From contig JAAXQD010000138.1 of the NCBI GenBank assembly GCA_012974475.1, positions 1 to 7,452 on the forward strand: a DNA stretch of 7,452 nucleotides. The letters run 5' to 3'. Position 1 is the stretch's first letter; each line of letters begins with the position of its first letter. Positions 1 through 6,525 of the stretch are shown here, one piece after another. Source of the stretch: Desulfobacterales bacterium. Its GTDB lineage: Bacteria > Desulfobacterota > Desulfobacteria > Desulfobacterales > UBA11574. The notes beneath the pieces are model-generated. The model was not told the DNA's origin, did not search any database, and worked only from the letters and a program-made list of their open reading frames with translations. A program made the position numbers and the translations under genes.

Positions 1-168
1 TTATACAAATTTCATGCCAAAAAGATTACCCCGTATTAAGGGCCTAAAAAAACAGACCTGATCAAACTGCATTATGACTATATAATCTTGATATAATTAA
101 TAATAACAGAGATAAACTTTGAGGGCTTAAGAATTGATAACTTCGAATTTGAAGTGAAGCAATGCATT

Positions 169-193
169 AAAAACTATAAAATTATTTTATAGT
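169..193 (-). terminator. AT-rich palindrome with short U-run, possible terminator after purQ
   Basis: Bases 173-182 (ACTATAAAAT) and 184-193 (ATTTTATAGT) form a perfect 10-bp inverted repeat around one central T. On the minus strand the stem is followed by a run of five T residues counting the last stem base, then AATGC. It lies about 110 bases past the purQ stop. The stem has only two G-C pairs and would be weak as RNA, so this could equally be a DNA-binding palindrome or chance in AT-rich sequence. Confidence 0.33.
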
Positions 194-218
194 GCCATAA
201 AATTGTTTTATAGTGCCA
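176..218. repeat. Two tandem copies of a 21-bp AT-rich unit
   Basis: Bases 176-196 and 197-217 are direct repeats with a 21-bp period and one difference (A at 184, G at 205). Base 218 continues the match into the next period. Each unit runs from ATAAAATT to TTTTATAGTGCC. The first copy overlaps the 173-193 palindrome, and the second keeps a shorter inverted pair (ATAAAA at 197-202, TTTTAT at 206-211). A period of two helical turns would suit protein binding on one DNA face, but two copies can also arise by slippage. Confidence 0.75.
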
Positions 219-229
219 AAATCCTGCAA

Positions 230-291
230 GCATCGAGTATGATGGTGTTAATTATTTCAACATACTGCAACCATTTCAAGACTCTTGATGC
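230..291 (-). other. Imperfect long stem-loop in the purQ 3' region
   Basis: Bases 230-238 (GCATCGAGT) pair with 281-284 (ACTC) and 287-291 (GATGC), giving nine base pairs with a two-base bulge at 285-286. Inside, ATGGT (242-246) can pair with ACCAT (270-274). The structure begins 12 bases after the purQ stop codon in the direction of transcription. It is followed by TTGCAGGATTTTGG on the minus strand, which is only a poor U-tract. It may be a 3'-end stabilising hairpin or a weak terminator; I infer this from pairing only. Confidence 0.35.
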
Positions 292-303
292 AGGTTATAG
301 CTG

Positions 304-1122
304 CTATTTGTTGCGGATATATTCCACCGCATTTTGAAAAATGCGCATGCCGACGGTGGGGCTGTTCTCCCCCTTGCCGCCCCCGCGTTTTATGGTTTCC
401 TTGATGCGGGTCCAGTCGGGGTGGTTGGTCCGGTGGTTAAAGGCTTCGGGATGGGGCATCAGGCCGAAAATCCGGCCGGTGGGATCACAGATCCCGGCAA
501 TATCATAAACGGAACCGTTGGGGTTGAAAGGAAATTTCAGATCCGCGGACCTTCCGTCGGGCGTGGCATATCGGGCCACCACCTGTTTCTCATCGATCAA
601 ACGCCGTATGGTGGATTCGTCCGCATAAAATTTTCCTTCACCGTGTCTTACCGGCAGCTCCAGGGTGTCCAGACCCGCGGTAAATATACAGGGGGATGTT
701 GGAGCAATCTTCAGGGTAACCCATTGGTCTCTGAAATTTCCACAGTCATTGAAGGTCAGGGCAACGGATCGTTGGGTATAGTCACGGTCAAATCCCGGTA
801 AAAGACCCAGGTTGACCAGGGTCTGGAATCCATTGCAGATGCCGAGGACAAGATTCCCGGCATCGATAAATTCCAGGATTTTCTCCCCCAGATTGGTTTT
901 CATGCGGACCGCCTGGACGACACCTGCACCGTGATCGTCTCCCCAGCTGAACCCGCCGCCGAATACCATGATCTGAAAATCCTTCAACCTGACGGTTCCG
1001 TCAATCAGCGCGTTGATATGAACCCGGCGAGCAGCGGCACCGGAAAGTTTCAGAGCATAAGCGGTCTCATGATCACAGTTCAGACCGTATCCGGTGAGCA
1101 CGAGGGCCTTTACATCATTCAT
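304..1122 (-). CDS. purQ: Phosphoribosylformylglycinamidine synthase, glutaminase subunit PurQ
   Basis: A 272-residue class I glutamine amidotransferase. It hydrolyses glutamine and passes ammonia to PurL, which converts FGAR to FGAM with ATP in de novo purine synthesis in the cytoplasm. Seen in the sequence: an N-terminal GYGLNCDHET segment (residues 11-20, family G-x-NC-x-x-E-T), the oxyanion stretch FGGGFSWGDD (54-63), the nucleophile elbow GICNGFQ (94-100) with Cys96, and PHPE (223-226) supplying His224 and Glu226 of the Cys-His-Glu triad. It is longer than stand-alone Gram-positive PurQ (about 225-230 residues) and closer to the glutaminase domain of the single-chain E. coli enzyme. The ATG overlaps the purL stop as ATGA, and GGAG lies 7 bases upstream (1130-1133), which supports this start. 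It is the last gene of the unit. Confidence 0.96.
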   Translation of the reverse strand: MNDVKALVLTGYGLNCDHETAYALKLSGAAARRVHINALIDGTVRLKDFQIMVFGGGFSWGDDHGAGVVQAVRMKTNLGEKILEFIDAGNLVLGICNGFQTLVNLGLLPGFDRDYTQRSVALTFNDCGNFRDQWVTLKIAPTSPCIFTAGLDTLELPVRHGEGKFYADESTIRRLIDEKQVVARYATPDGRSADLKFPFNPNGSVYDIAGICDPTGRIFGLMPHPEAFNHRTNHPDWTRIKETIKRGGGKGENSPTVGMRIFQNAVEYIRNK

Positions 1123-4115
1123 ATCAATTCTCCGAACGGCTTTTTCCAGGCGGCCTTAAGATCCTGAACCAAAATCTTCATGATGCACCTGTCGTTAATC
1201 CCCTGGATTACAAATTCGGGGGTGTCGGTTACAGCTCCGATACAACTGCAGGCAAGTCCGTTGAAAATTTTTTCAAAAACCTCCCGGTTCTTCGGATCGA
1301 TGGTTACGATAAAGCGGCCGGCGGATTCCGAAAACAGAATCAAATCATTCCGGTCGATCTGTTCCGCAGGTACACGACCCATATCCACCGACATGCCGAG
1401 ATTACCGCCCATGGCAACCATGGCAAGGTGTACCCCAAGGCCCCCGCGATAGATGCCGTGGGCCGAAGCGACGATCTCTTTCTCGACGGCATCGCCCAAT
1501 GCCTTGTATAAAACAACAAACTCGTCGGGAATCACCCTGGGAACATTCAGCCCCACATACCCGAAATGCGCATAGTATTCGGACCCGCCGAGTTCGTTAC
1601 GCGTCGTACCGAGGATATAAACCAGGTCCCCGGACACTTTGCTGTCCATGGTCACACATTTGTTGATATCTCTGACCACCGATATGGTGGAAAATTGAAG
1701 GGTCTCAAGGGCCGAAACCTTGTGGGTTTCACCGTAACGCCCCGGAAGATGCCCGTCAACGTACATACTGTCTTTGCCTGAAAGGAGGGGTATCTCATAG
1801 GCCATACAGATTTCACGCAAAGCCCGGCATGATCTCACAAGCTGGGCTGCCTTAAATTTGCCGTCCGGATTGTCCTGGGGATGAAATTGAATATTGGGCC
1901 AGCAGAAATTATCGACTCCGCCGATATGTTCCAGGTCCGCACCCACGGCAACCAGCCTGCGAACCGATTCGTCAACGGTACAGTAGGTCATGTGATAGGC
2001 GTCTATGGCCGAATAGGCCGGCAGCAGCGCCTGTGCAAAAGCAAGTCCCTTTTGGGCGTCAAGAACCGGTCGAATAACCGCTGCATCACTGTTGACATCA
2101 CGTTCCAAACCCACCAGAGGTTTAATGACGCTGGTGCCCTGAACTTCATGGTCATACTGCCTCGTGATCCATTCCTTGGAACAGATGTTGGGACGTGAAA
2201 GCATGTCCTGGAGTAAAATTTCGTAATCATCGGGCTCCTTCAGAACCGGTTCAAACAGTCCGCGTCTTTCCGGCGTCAGCCATTGGGCATCAAACTCCCA
2301 TTGGGGGAAACCCGACGTTAATAAATCCATGTCGACATAGGCACAGGTCCGGCCGTCATAGGTGACATGAAGTTTGCCGGAATCCGTGTATTGTCCGATA
2401 ACCGTGCTCTCCACCGCATGCATTTTTGACAGTTCCAGAAATCGCTCGAGATCTTCAGGCCTCACCGCTACGGTCATCCTTTCCTGGGATTCGGAGATCC
2501 ATATCTCCCACTGGTCCAGCCCCTCATATTTCAAGGGAACCTTTTCAAGCTTGATTTCGCATCCGTTGCTAAAGCGAGCCGATTCTCCCACTGACGATGA
2601 AAGCCCTCCGCCGCCGTTGTCGGTAATAAACTGTATCAATCCCTCGTCCCGGGCTTCTAAAAGAAAGTCATGCATTTTTTTCTGGGTGTAAGGATCTCCG
2701 ATCTGAACATGCCCTGCCGGTGTGTGCTCGGAAAAAGTCTCCGAAGAAGCGGTAACGCCGTGAATACCATCTTTGCCCACCCGACCGCCACACATGATAA
2801 CCAGGTCTTTGGATGCGGTCTTCTTTTTTTCCGCCGGGCGGCCTTTGACCAGGGCCGGCATAATCCCCACTGCGGTCACAAAAACCAGGCATTTCCCCAG
2901 GTATCCCGGGTCAAAAAGAACCTGGCCGAATGTGGTCGGAATTCCGCTCTTGTTGCCGCCGTCACGCACGCCTTCGATGACGCCGTCCAAAAGCCGTCTC
3001 GGATGGAGATGCGGTTTAAGGCTCCCGCTGTAATTTCTAGGTCCGACACAAAAACCGTACCCGCCCATCACCAGTTTGGATCCCAAGCCCGTCCCCAAAG
3101 GATCACGGTAAACCCCCACGATGCCGGTGATGGCTCCGCCGTAGGCTTCCATGTTGGATGGAGAATTATGGGTTTCTCCGGTAATGACGTAGTAATGTTC
3201 GTCGTCAAAACGCCCGACACCGGCATTATCCCACAACACCGATACCACCCAGGGTTTTCTTTCTTTTAATGTCAGGGTCGGCGTCTCGATGCATGTTTTA
3301 AAAAGATTGTCCACAGTATCCGTTTCACCGGTGACAAGATCCTTGTAGCGAAACAATCCTCGAAATGTATTGTGGTTGCAGTGATCGCTTCTGGCCTGGG
3401 AAATATATTCAAGTTCGATATCTGTTGGATCCGACAGCCCTTTTAATGCCCGTTCGGCCTGGACTTTTTCGTTCAAGAAATAGGATCTTATGAAGGGGAT
3501 ATCGGCGGGGTTCAATGCCAGATCCCGCTGATCACTGATGTTCTTCAGGGTCGCGTCGCTATGGACAGGAATGGTGGTAACCGTCGGTGTATGGTCGAGA
3601 ATCACCTTTGGGATGATAATACCGATCCCCTCTGCAGGATCCCATTCATCGACCGGAAAAATTTTCCACTGCTGGATAATATCATTGGCCAGAAGTTCGC
3701 CCGCAACCATATTGACCGCTTCGAAGGTCAGACCTGAACCTTTCAGGCAATACCGTTTTGAAGTATAGATGGCTTCATGGGGGCCGAATTTTCTCCCCAG
3801 AATATCTTCCACCGCCTCAACGGCGGTACTCCCTGGATTATCTCTGACCCCCGGACGGAAGCCCACCCAGATGGTCCAGTCAAAATCGATCTGAAGGGAA
3901 TCATAAGCGGAGATCTGGGTCACAGGGTTTGTAAAGGCTTCAGTTTGAACGGTTTTCAGCTGTTCAGCTGAAAGGTCCGCATCAATGGTGATGACATGAA
4001 TGCTGCGGACATGGGTAAGCTCAATCCCAAAATAGTTTTTCGCCTTCTGGCGAATTCCATGGCCTTCGGCATCAAAAAGATCCGGTTTCAGTGCAATTTC
4101 GAGTCGGTATGGCAT
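1119..4115 (-). CDS. purL: Phosphoribosylformylglycinamidine synthase, synthetase subunit PurL (tandem PurS-like N-terminus)
   Basis: A 998-residue ATP-dependent FGAM synthase acting with PurQ in purine synthesis. Residues 1-72 and 77-158 look like two fused PurS-like units: LKPDLFDAEG (9-18) and FRPGVRDNPG (86-95) correspond, as do TEAFTNPV (58-65) and GELLANDI (139-146). A helical linker precedes SQARSDHCNHN (239-249), which carries the presumed active-site His245. ATP and metal motifs follow: GETHNSPS (313-320), RDPLGTG (337-343), GNKSGIPTTFG (387-397), TDNGGGGLSSSVGES (498-512) and SESQERM (541-547). The second half repeats the AIR-synthase-like fold, with DNFCWPN (735-741), LLSGKDSM (777-784), GGLGVHLAM (891-899) and LFSESAGRF (927-935). 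It ends near 998 with no glutaminase domain, which purQ supplies. The start overlaps the rseP stop (TGATG). Only a weak GGGTG sits upstream, so translation is probably coupled to rseP. Confidence 0.96.
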   Translation of the reverse strand: MPYRLEIALKPDLFDAEGHGIRQKAKNYFGIELTHVRSIHVITIDADLSAEQLKTVQTEAFTNPVTQISAYDSLQIDFDWTIWVGFRPGVRDNPGSTAVEAVEDILGRKFGPHEAIYTSKRYCLKGSGLTFEAVNMVAGELLANDIIQQWKIFPVDEWDPAEGIGIIIPKVILDHTPTVTTIPVHSDATLKNISDQRDLALNPADIPFIRSYFLNEKVQAERALKGLSDPTDIELEYISQARSDHCNHNTFRGLFRYKDLVTGETDTVDNLFKTCIETPTLTLKERKPWVVSVLWDNAGVGRFDDEHYYVITGETHNSPSNMEAYGGAITGIVGVYRDPLGTGLGSKLVMGGYGFCVGPRNYSGSLKPHLHPRRLLDGVIEGVRDGGNKSGIPTTFGQVLFDPGYLGKCLVFVTAVGIMPALVKGRPAEKKKTASKDLVIMCGGRVGKDGIHGVTASSETFSEHTPAGHVQIGDPYTQKKMHDFLLEARDEGLIQFITDNGGGGLSSSVGESARFSNGCEIKLEKVPLKYEGLDQWEIWISESQERMTVAVRPEDLERFLELSKMHAVESTVIGQYTDSGKLHVTYDGRTCAYVDMDLLTSGFPQWEFDAQWLTPERRGLFEPVLKEPDDYEILLQDMLSRPNICSKEWITRQYDHEVQGTSVIKPLVGLERDVNSDAAVIRPVLDAQKGLAFAQALLPAYSAIDAYHMTYCTVDESVRRLVAVGADLEHIGGVDNFCWPNIQFHPQDNPDGKFKAAQLVRSCRALREICMAYEIPLLSGKDSMYVDGHLPGRYGETHKVSALETLQFSTISVVRDINKCVTMDSKVSGDLVYILGTTRNELGGSEYYAHFGYVGLNVPRVIPDEFVVLYKALGDAVEKEIVASAHGIYRGGLGVHLAMVAMGGNLGMSVDMGRVPAEQIDRNDLILFSESAGRFIVTIDPKNREVFEKIFNGLACSCIGAVTDTPEFVIQGINDRCIMKILVQDLKAAWKKPFGELI

Positions 4116-5014
4116 CAGCTTAAGAACACCCGTGCAATATCATTATAAAACACAAATATCATCAGCAGAATCAGCACAAATATCCCGGCTTGCTGGGCGA
4201 TCTCACGTATCTTTATGCTCACCGGACGTCCGGTGACCGCCTCGACAAAAAAGAACAGCAGATGTCCGCCGTCCAAAACCGGTATGGGAAGAAAATTTAG
4301 AATCGCAAGATTTATGCTGATAAGCGCAATGAAAAAGATCAAGTTGATCGCCCCTTCCCTGGCCTCCTGACCTGCCATCTGTGCGATCATTATTGGGTCC
4401 ATATCCTCGTTGAATATATTTTTAAATATTTTCGGTTCCGGCGCAACGTCCAAAATTCGCATGGAATTACCGCGAAACACAGATATGGACAGGGTATTCC
4501 CTTTGCTCGTGGTAATCATCTTGGCCATATCTTCCCAGCTTGAAATCTTCACTCCATCGATGGATACCACCAGATCACCCTTTTTCAGCCCTGTCCGGTA
4601 AGCGGGGGTACCTTCATTGACCTCTCCAATGGAGGGTTTTAATATTAACATGCCCGATATTTGAAAAATACCGTAGAATATGATCAGCGCCAGAAGGATA
4701 TTAAAAAAGGGCCCGGCGGCGACGATTAAAATCCGTTTAAAGACATGTTTGTGCGTAAAAGAGAGCGGAATATCAGCGGGGTCTAAGTCGGCATCCGGTT
4801 GCTCACCCACCATTTTGACATATCCGCCGAGCGGTATGGCGGAAATCCGATAATCGGTAATGCCGATCTTTTTACTGATTATTTTTGGGCCAAAGCCGAG
4901 TGAAAATGTCTCCACCCCGACACCCAGCAACCGTGCCACAAGGAAATGTCCCAGCTCATGAAAAAATATCAGTACGCCCAGTACGATGACCAATGCAAAT
5001 ATATTAACACTCAT
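4115..5014 (-). CDS. rseP: RseP-type site-2 membrane metalloprotease, single PDZ, internally shortened
   Basis: A 299-residue intramembrane zinc protease (peptidase M50B). Homologues cut anti-sigma factors and remnant signal peptides in the inner membrane. The first membrane segment carries HELGH (19-23), with zinc ligands His19 and His23 and catalytic Glu20. A second lies at about 95-117, one PDZ domain at about 120-190 (GLKKGDLVVSIDG, 142-154), a third segment at about 222-245 running into NFLPIPVLDGGH (240-251) with zinc ligand Asp248, and a last one at about 275-292. Related single-PDZ proteins are about 350 residues as I recall. Here NIFNED (199-204) is joined almost directly to PIMIAQMAG (207-215), so about 50-55 residues between PDZ and the third segment appear missing, in frame. 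The catalytic motifs are intact. The start places the first segment correctly, behind a weak CAGAGA. The TGA overlaps the purL ATG. It may have altered specificity, be inactive, or reflect an assembly deletion. Confidence 0.93.
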   Translation of the reverse strand: MSVNIFALVIVLGVLIFFHELGHFLVARLLGVGVETFSLGFGPKIISKKIGITDYRISAIPLGGYVKMVGEQPDADLDPADIPLSFTHKHVFKRILIVAAGPFFNILLALIIFYGIFQISGMLILKPSIGEVNEGTPAYRTGLKKGDLVVSIDGVKISSWEDMAKMITTSKGNTLSISVFRGNSMRILDVAPEPKIFKNIFNEDMDPIMIAQMAGQEAREGAINLIFFIALISINLAILNFLPIPVLDGGHLLFFFVEAVTGRPVSIKIREIAQQAGIFVLILLMIFVFYNDIARVFLS

Positions 5015-5034
5015 TTTGTTTCTCTGAATTTCGA

Positions 5035-5076
5035 ATCCGGTTAAACCGGATAAGAAAAATTTTCTTTTATATATAA
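5035..5076. promoter_or_regulatory. Three adjoining palindromes before the rseP start
   Basis: Bases 5035-5051 read ATCCGGTTAAACCGGAT, with 8-bp arms around one base. They are followed without a gap by 5052-5066 (7-bp arms AAGAAAA and TTTTCTT around one A) and 5067-5076 (TTATATATAA). The first lies 20 bases upstream of the rseP ATG. It could be an operator, or fold in the leader RNA as a 6-bp stem with a 5-base loop. No T-run follows it on either strand, so it is not an intrinsic terminator. The two AT-rich palindromes may be chance. Confidence 0.4.
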
Positions 5077-5089
5077 CGAAATACGGGTA

Positions 5090-5116
5090 ATTCTATAAAT
5101 ATAATGATCTCGTAAA
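5090..5116 (-). promoter_or_regulatory. Weak candidate promoter for rseP-purL-purQ
   Basis: On the minus strand TTTACG (5116-5111, four of six matches to TTGACA) is separated by 15 bases from TAGAAT (5095-5090, five of six matches to TATAAT). The spacing is two bases short of optimal. The -35-like half lies in the left terminal repeat of the inserted element, so the insertion may have contributed promoter sequence. In AT-rich DNA such matches are common, so this is only a candidate. Confidence 0.2.
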
Positions 5117-5198
5117 AAGTCATGAATTCAACTATAGATGGCTAAGTAAAAAGGTTCATATACAAGGCGTAGTAGATGGGACTTTTTACGACGCCATC
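5106..5198. mobile_element. MITE-like palindromic element with 9-bp target-site duplication
   Basis: The perfect 12-bp inverted repeats TCGTAAAAAGTC (5110-5121) and GACTTTTTACGA (5180-5191) lie inside outer ends GAT (5106-5108) and ATC (5196-5198), giving a 93-bp element. It is flanked on both sides by the identical 9-mer AAATATAAT (5097-5105 and 5199-5207), as expected for a target-site duplication. One end carries three extra bases between GAT and the shared repeat. The interior holds a further GTAAAAAGG (5146-5154) and no open reading frame, so any transposition must have used a transposase supplied elsewhere. A 9-bp duplication is seen with several IS families, and I cannot name the parent. 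An interspersed palindromic repeat of another kind is the alternative. Confidence 0.6.
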
Positions 5199-5244
5199 AA
5201 ATATAATATCACAAACACACCAACATAGTAAAGAACCAGACCTG

Positions 5245-5285
5245 TATAAATAATCAGGCGTTCCCATGGCCTCCATGAGGACGCC
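5245..5285 (-). terminator. Hairpin directly after dxr, possible intrinsic terminator
   Basis: Starting one base after the dxr TAA, bases 5257-5285 form a hairpin. GGCGT (5257-5261) pairs with ACGCC (5281-5285), and CATGG (5265-5269) with CCATG (5273-5277) around a 3-base loop. Between the two stems, one position is mismatched and one is a G-U wobble in the transcribed RNA. The minus strand then reads TGATTATTTATA (5256-5245), which is T-rich but interrupted. It could partly or wholly end the cdsA-dxr transcript ahead of rseP. Confidence 0.45.
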
Positions 5286-5286
5286 G

Positions 5287-6447
5287 TTATTCCAAATTCC
5301 GTATCAGGGCTTGGGCCTGTTCTCTGGCCCACCGGTCAGCTCGAAGAATATCCTGAAGCGTTGGATCTGTAATTACAGTATGCTGCTCCATGGTTCCCCG
5401 AATAACCTCCGGTATTTTCAAAAAAGAGATCCGTTTTCTTAAAAAGGCCTCCACAGCCGCTTCATTTGCGGCATTTAACACCGCCGGGAGGGTCCCATCT
5501 GTTTCACAGGCCTGGTATGCCAAAGCAAGACAAGGGAACTTTTCCAAATCAGGTTCTTCAAAAGTAAGTGCACCGATGCTCACAAAATCCGGTAGCGGCT
5601 GCTCAAGCGCAAGACGTTCCGGATAAGACAGGGCATATGCAATGGCGCCCTTCATATCGGGGATGCCAAGCTGTGCCATTACCGTTCCATCTTTAAAGGA
5701 AACCATGGAGTGGATCACGCTTTGGGGGTGAATCACCACTTCAATCATTTTCTGTGAAATACCGAAGAGACGTTTTGCCTCTATAATCTCAAGCCCTTTG
5801 TTCATCAGCGTTGCTGAGTCGACACTAATTTTTTTGCCCATACGCCACGTGGGGTGATTCAGGGCAGCTTCGGGTTTAATGGATCCAAACTCATTTCCCG
5901 GCAGATTTAAAAACGGGCCGCCGGAGGCTGTAAGAAATATCTTATCCAAATCCTCACGTCGATTCCCAGAAATGCATTGAAAAATCGCGCTGTGCTCGCT
6001 GTCGATGGGGAGTATCTTTGACCCATTTATTGCCGCCATTTTTACGACAATCTCACCAGCCATAACAAGGGTTTCCTTGTTCGCCAGGGCGATGTTTTTC
6101 CCCGCCTCAATGGCTGCCAGGGTCGGCATCAGACCGGACGCCCCCACGAATGAAACCACAACCATATCAACGGATGGATAGACTGCAGCGGCTTTGTAGC
6201 CGTCTTCTCCGTACAGTACTTCAACGCCGGCTCCCGAGGGGAGTATGTTTTGCAGATCAACCGCGCTGGATTCATCATACACCACGGCAATTTCAGGATG
6301 GAATCTTTCGATCTGTCTGGACAGTAAAGAAATGCTACGTTTGGCTGCAAGTGCCTTGACTGCAAACCGCTCTGGAAACATCTCTACGATCTTTAGAACA
6401 TTACAGCCGATGGATCCTGTCGATCCCAATATAGAAAGATTTTTCAT
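5287..6447 (-). CDS. dxr: 1-deoxy-D-xylulose 5-phosphate reductoisomerase
   Basis: Converts DXP to 2-C-methyl-D-erythritol 4-phosphate with NADPH and a divalent metal, the committed step of the MEP isoprenoid pathway, in the cytoplasm. I use the ATG at 6447, giving 386 residues, because MKNLSILGSTGSIG then begins as family members do. The frame also opens at a TTG at 6492, but those 15 extra residues do not look like the family and have no clear ribosome-binding site. Seen in the sequence: the NADPH loop GSTGSIG (8-14), NKETLVMAGE (123-132), DSEHS (149-153) with metal ligands Asp149 and Glu151, the substrate-closing loop around HPTW (198-201), and SATLMNKGLE (211-220) with Asn216, Lys217 and metal ligand Glu220. 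A complete C-terminal helical domain follows. It lies 78 bases past cdsA and appears fully functional. Confidence 0.96.
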   Translation of the reverse strand: MKNLSILGSTGSIGCNVLKIVEMFPERFAVKALAAKRSISLLSRQIERFHPEIAVVYDESSAVDLQNILPSGAGVEVLYGEDGYKAAAVYPSVDMVVVSFVGASGLMPTLAAIEAGKNIALANKETLVMAGEIVVKMAAINGSKILPIDSEHSAIFQCISGNRREDLDKIFLTASGGPFLNLPGNEFGSIKPEAALNHPTWRMGKKISVDSATLMNKGLEIIEAKRLFGISQKMIEVVIHPQSVIHSMVSFKDGTVMAQLGIPDMKGAIAYALSYPERLALEQPLPDFVSIGALTFEEPDLEKFPCLALAYQACETDGTLPAVLNAANEAAVEAFLRKRISFLKIPEVIRGTMEQHTVITDPTLQDILRADRWAREQAQALIRNLE

Positions 6448-6525
6448 AGCATTCAAACATCGTAGCCAAAGGGCTCTTATCTTAAAAAACAAGCTAAAGA
6501 CCGGCTAAAAAACGCCAATTACCGG

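Larger units (their letters stand above)
1..303. other. AT-rich non-coding region downstream of purQ
   Basis: No convincing gene is seen on either strand: stops are frequent in all frames and no start with a ribosome-binding site opens a usable frame. The region is much richer in A and T than the flanking purQ gene. Bases 1-165 show nothing I can name. Bases 166-294 contain a palindrome, a tandem repeat and a long imperfect stem-loop, listed separately. As the purQ transcript runs into this region, its 3' end most likely lies here (inference). Confidence 0.7.

Noticed and set aside
190..220. Two TGGCAC boxes on the minus strand resembling the -24 element of sigma-54 promoters
   Set aside because: The required GC of the -12 element is absent at the right spacing in both copies (AACA and AATA instead), and no gene starts in that direction within the window.
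334..801. Plus-strand frame of 155 codons opposite purQ
   Set aside because: It is antisense to the PurQ C-terminal half, including the PHPE motif, and its low-complexity composition does not suggest a real protein.
2670..3269. Long plus-strand open frame of 199 codons opposite purL
   Set aside because: It lies wholly antisense to conserved PurL motifs, has no recognisable domain, and is best explained as a shadow of GC-biased codons. The same applies to the other plus-strand frames over purQ, rseP, dxr and cdsA.
6448..6492. Longer dxr form starting at TTG 6492
   Set aside because: The 15 additional residues do not match the family N-terminus, which normally begins a few residues before GSTGSIG, and no ribosome-binding site precedes the TTG.
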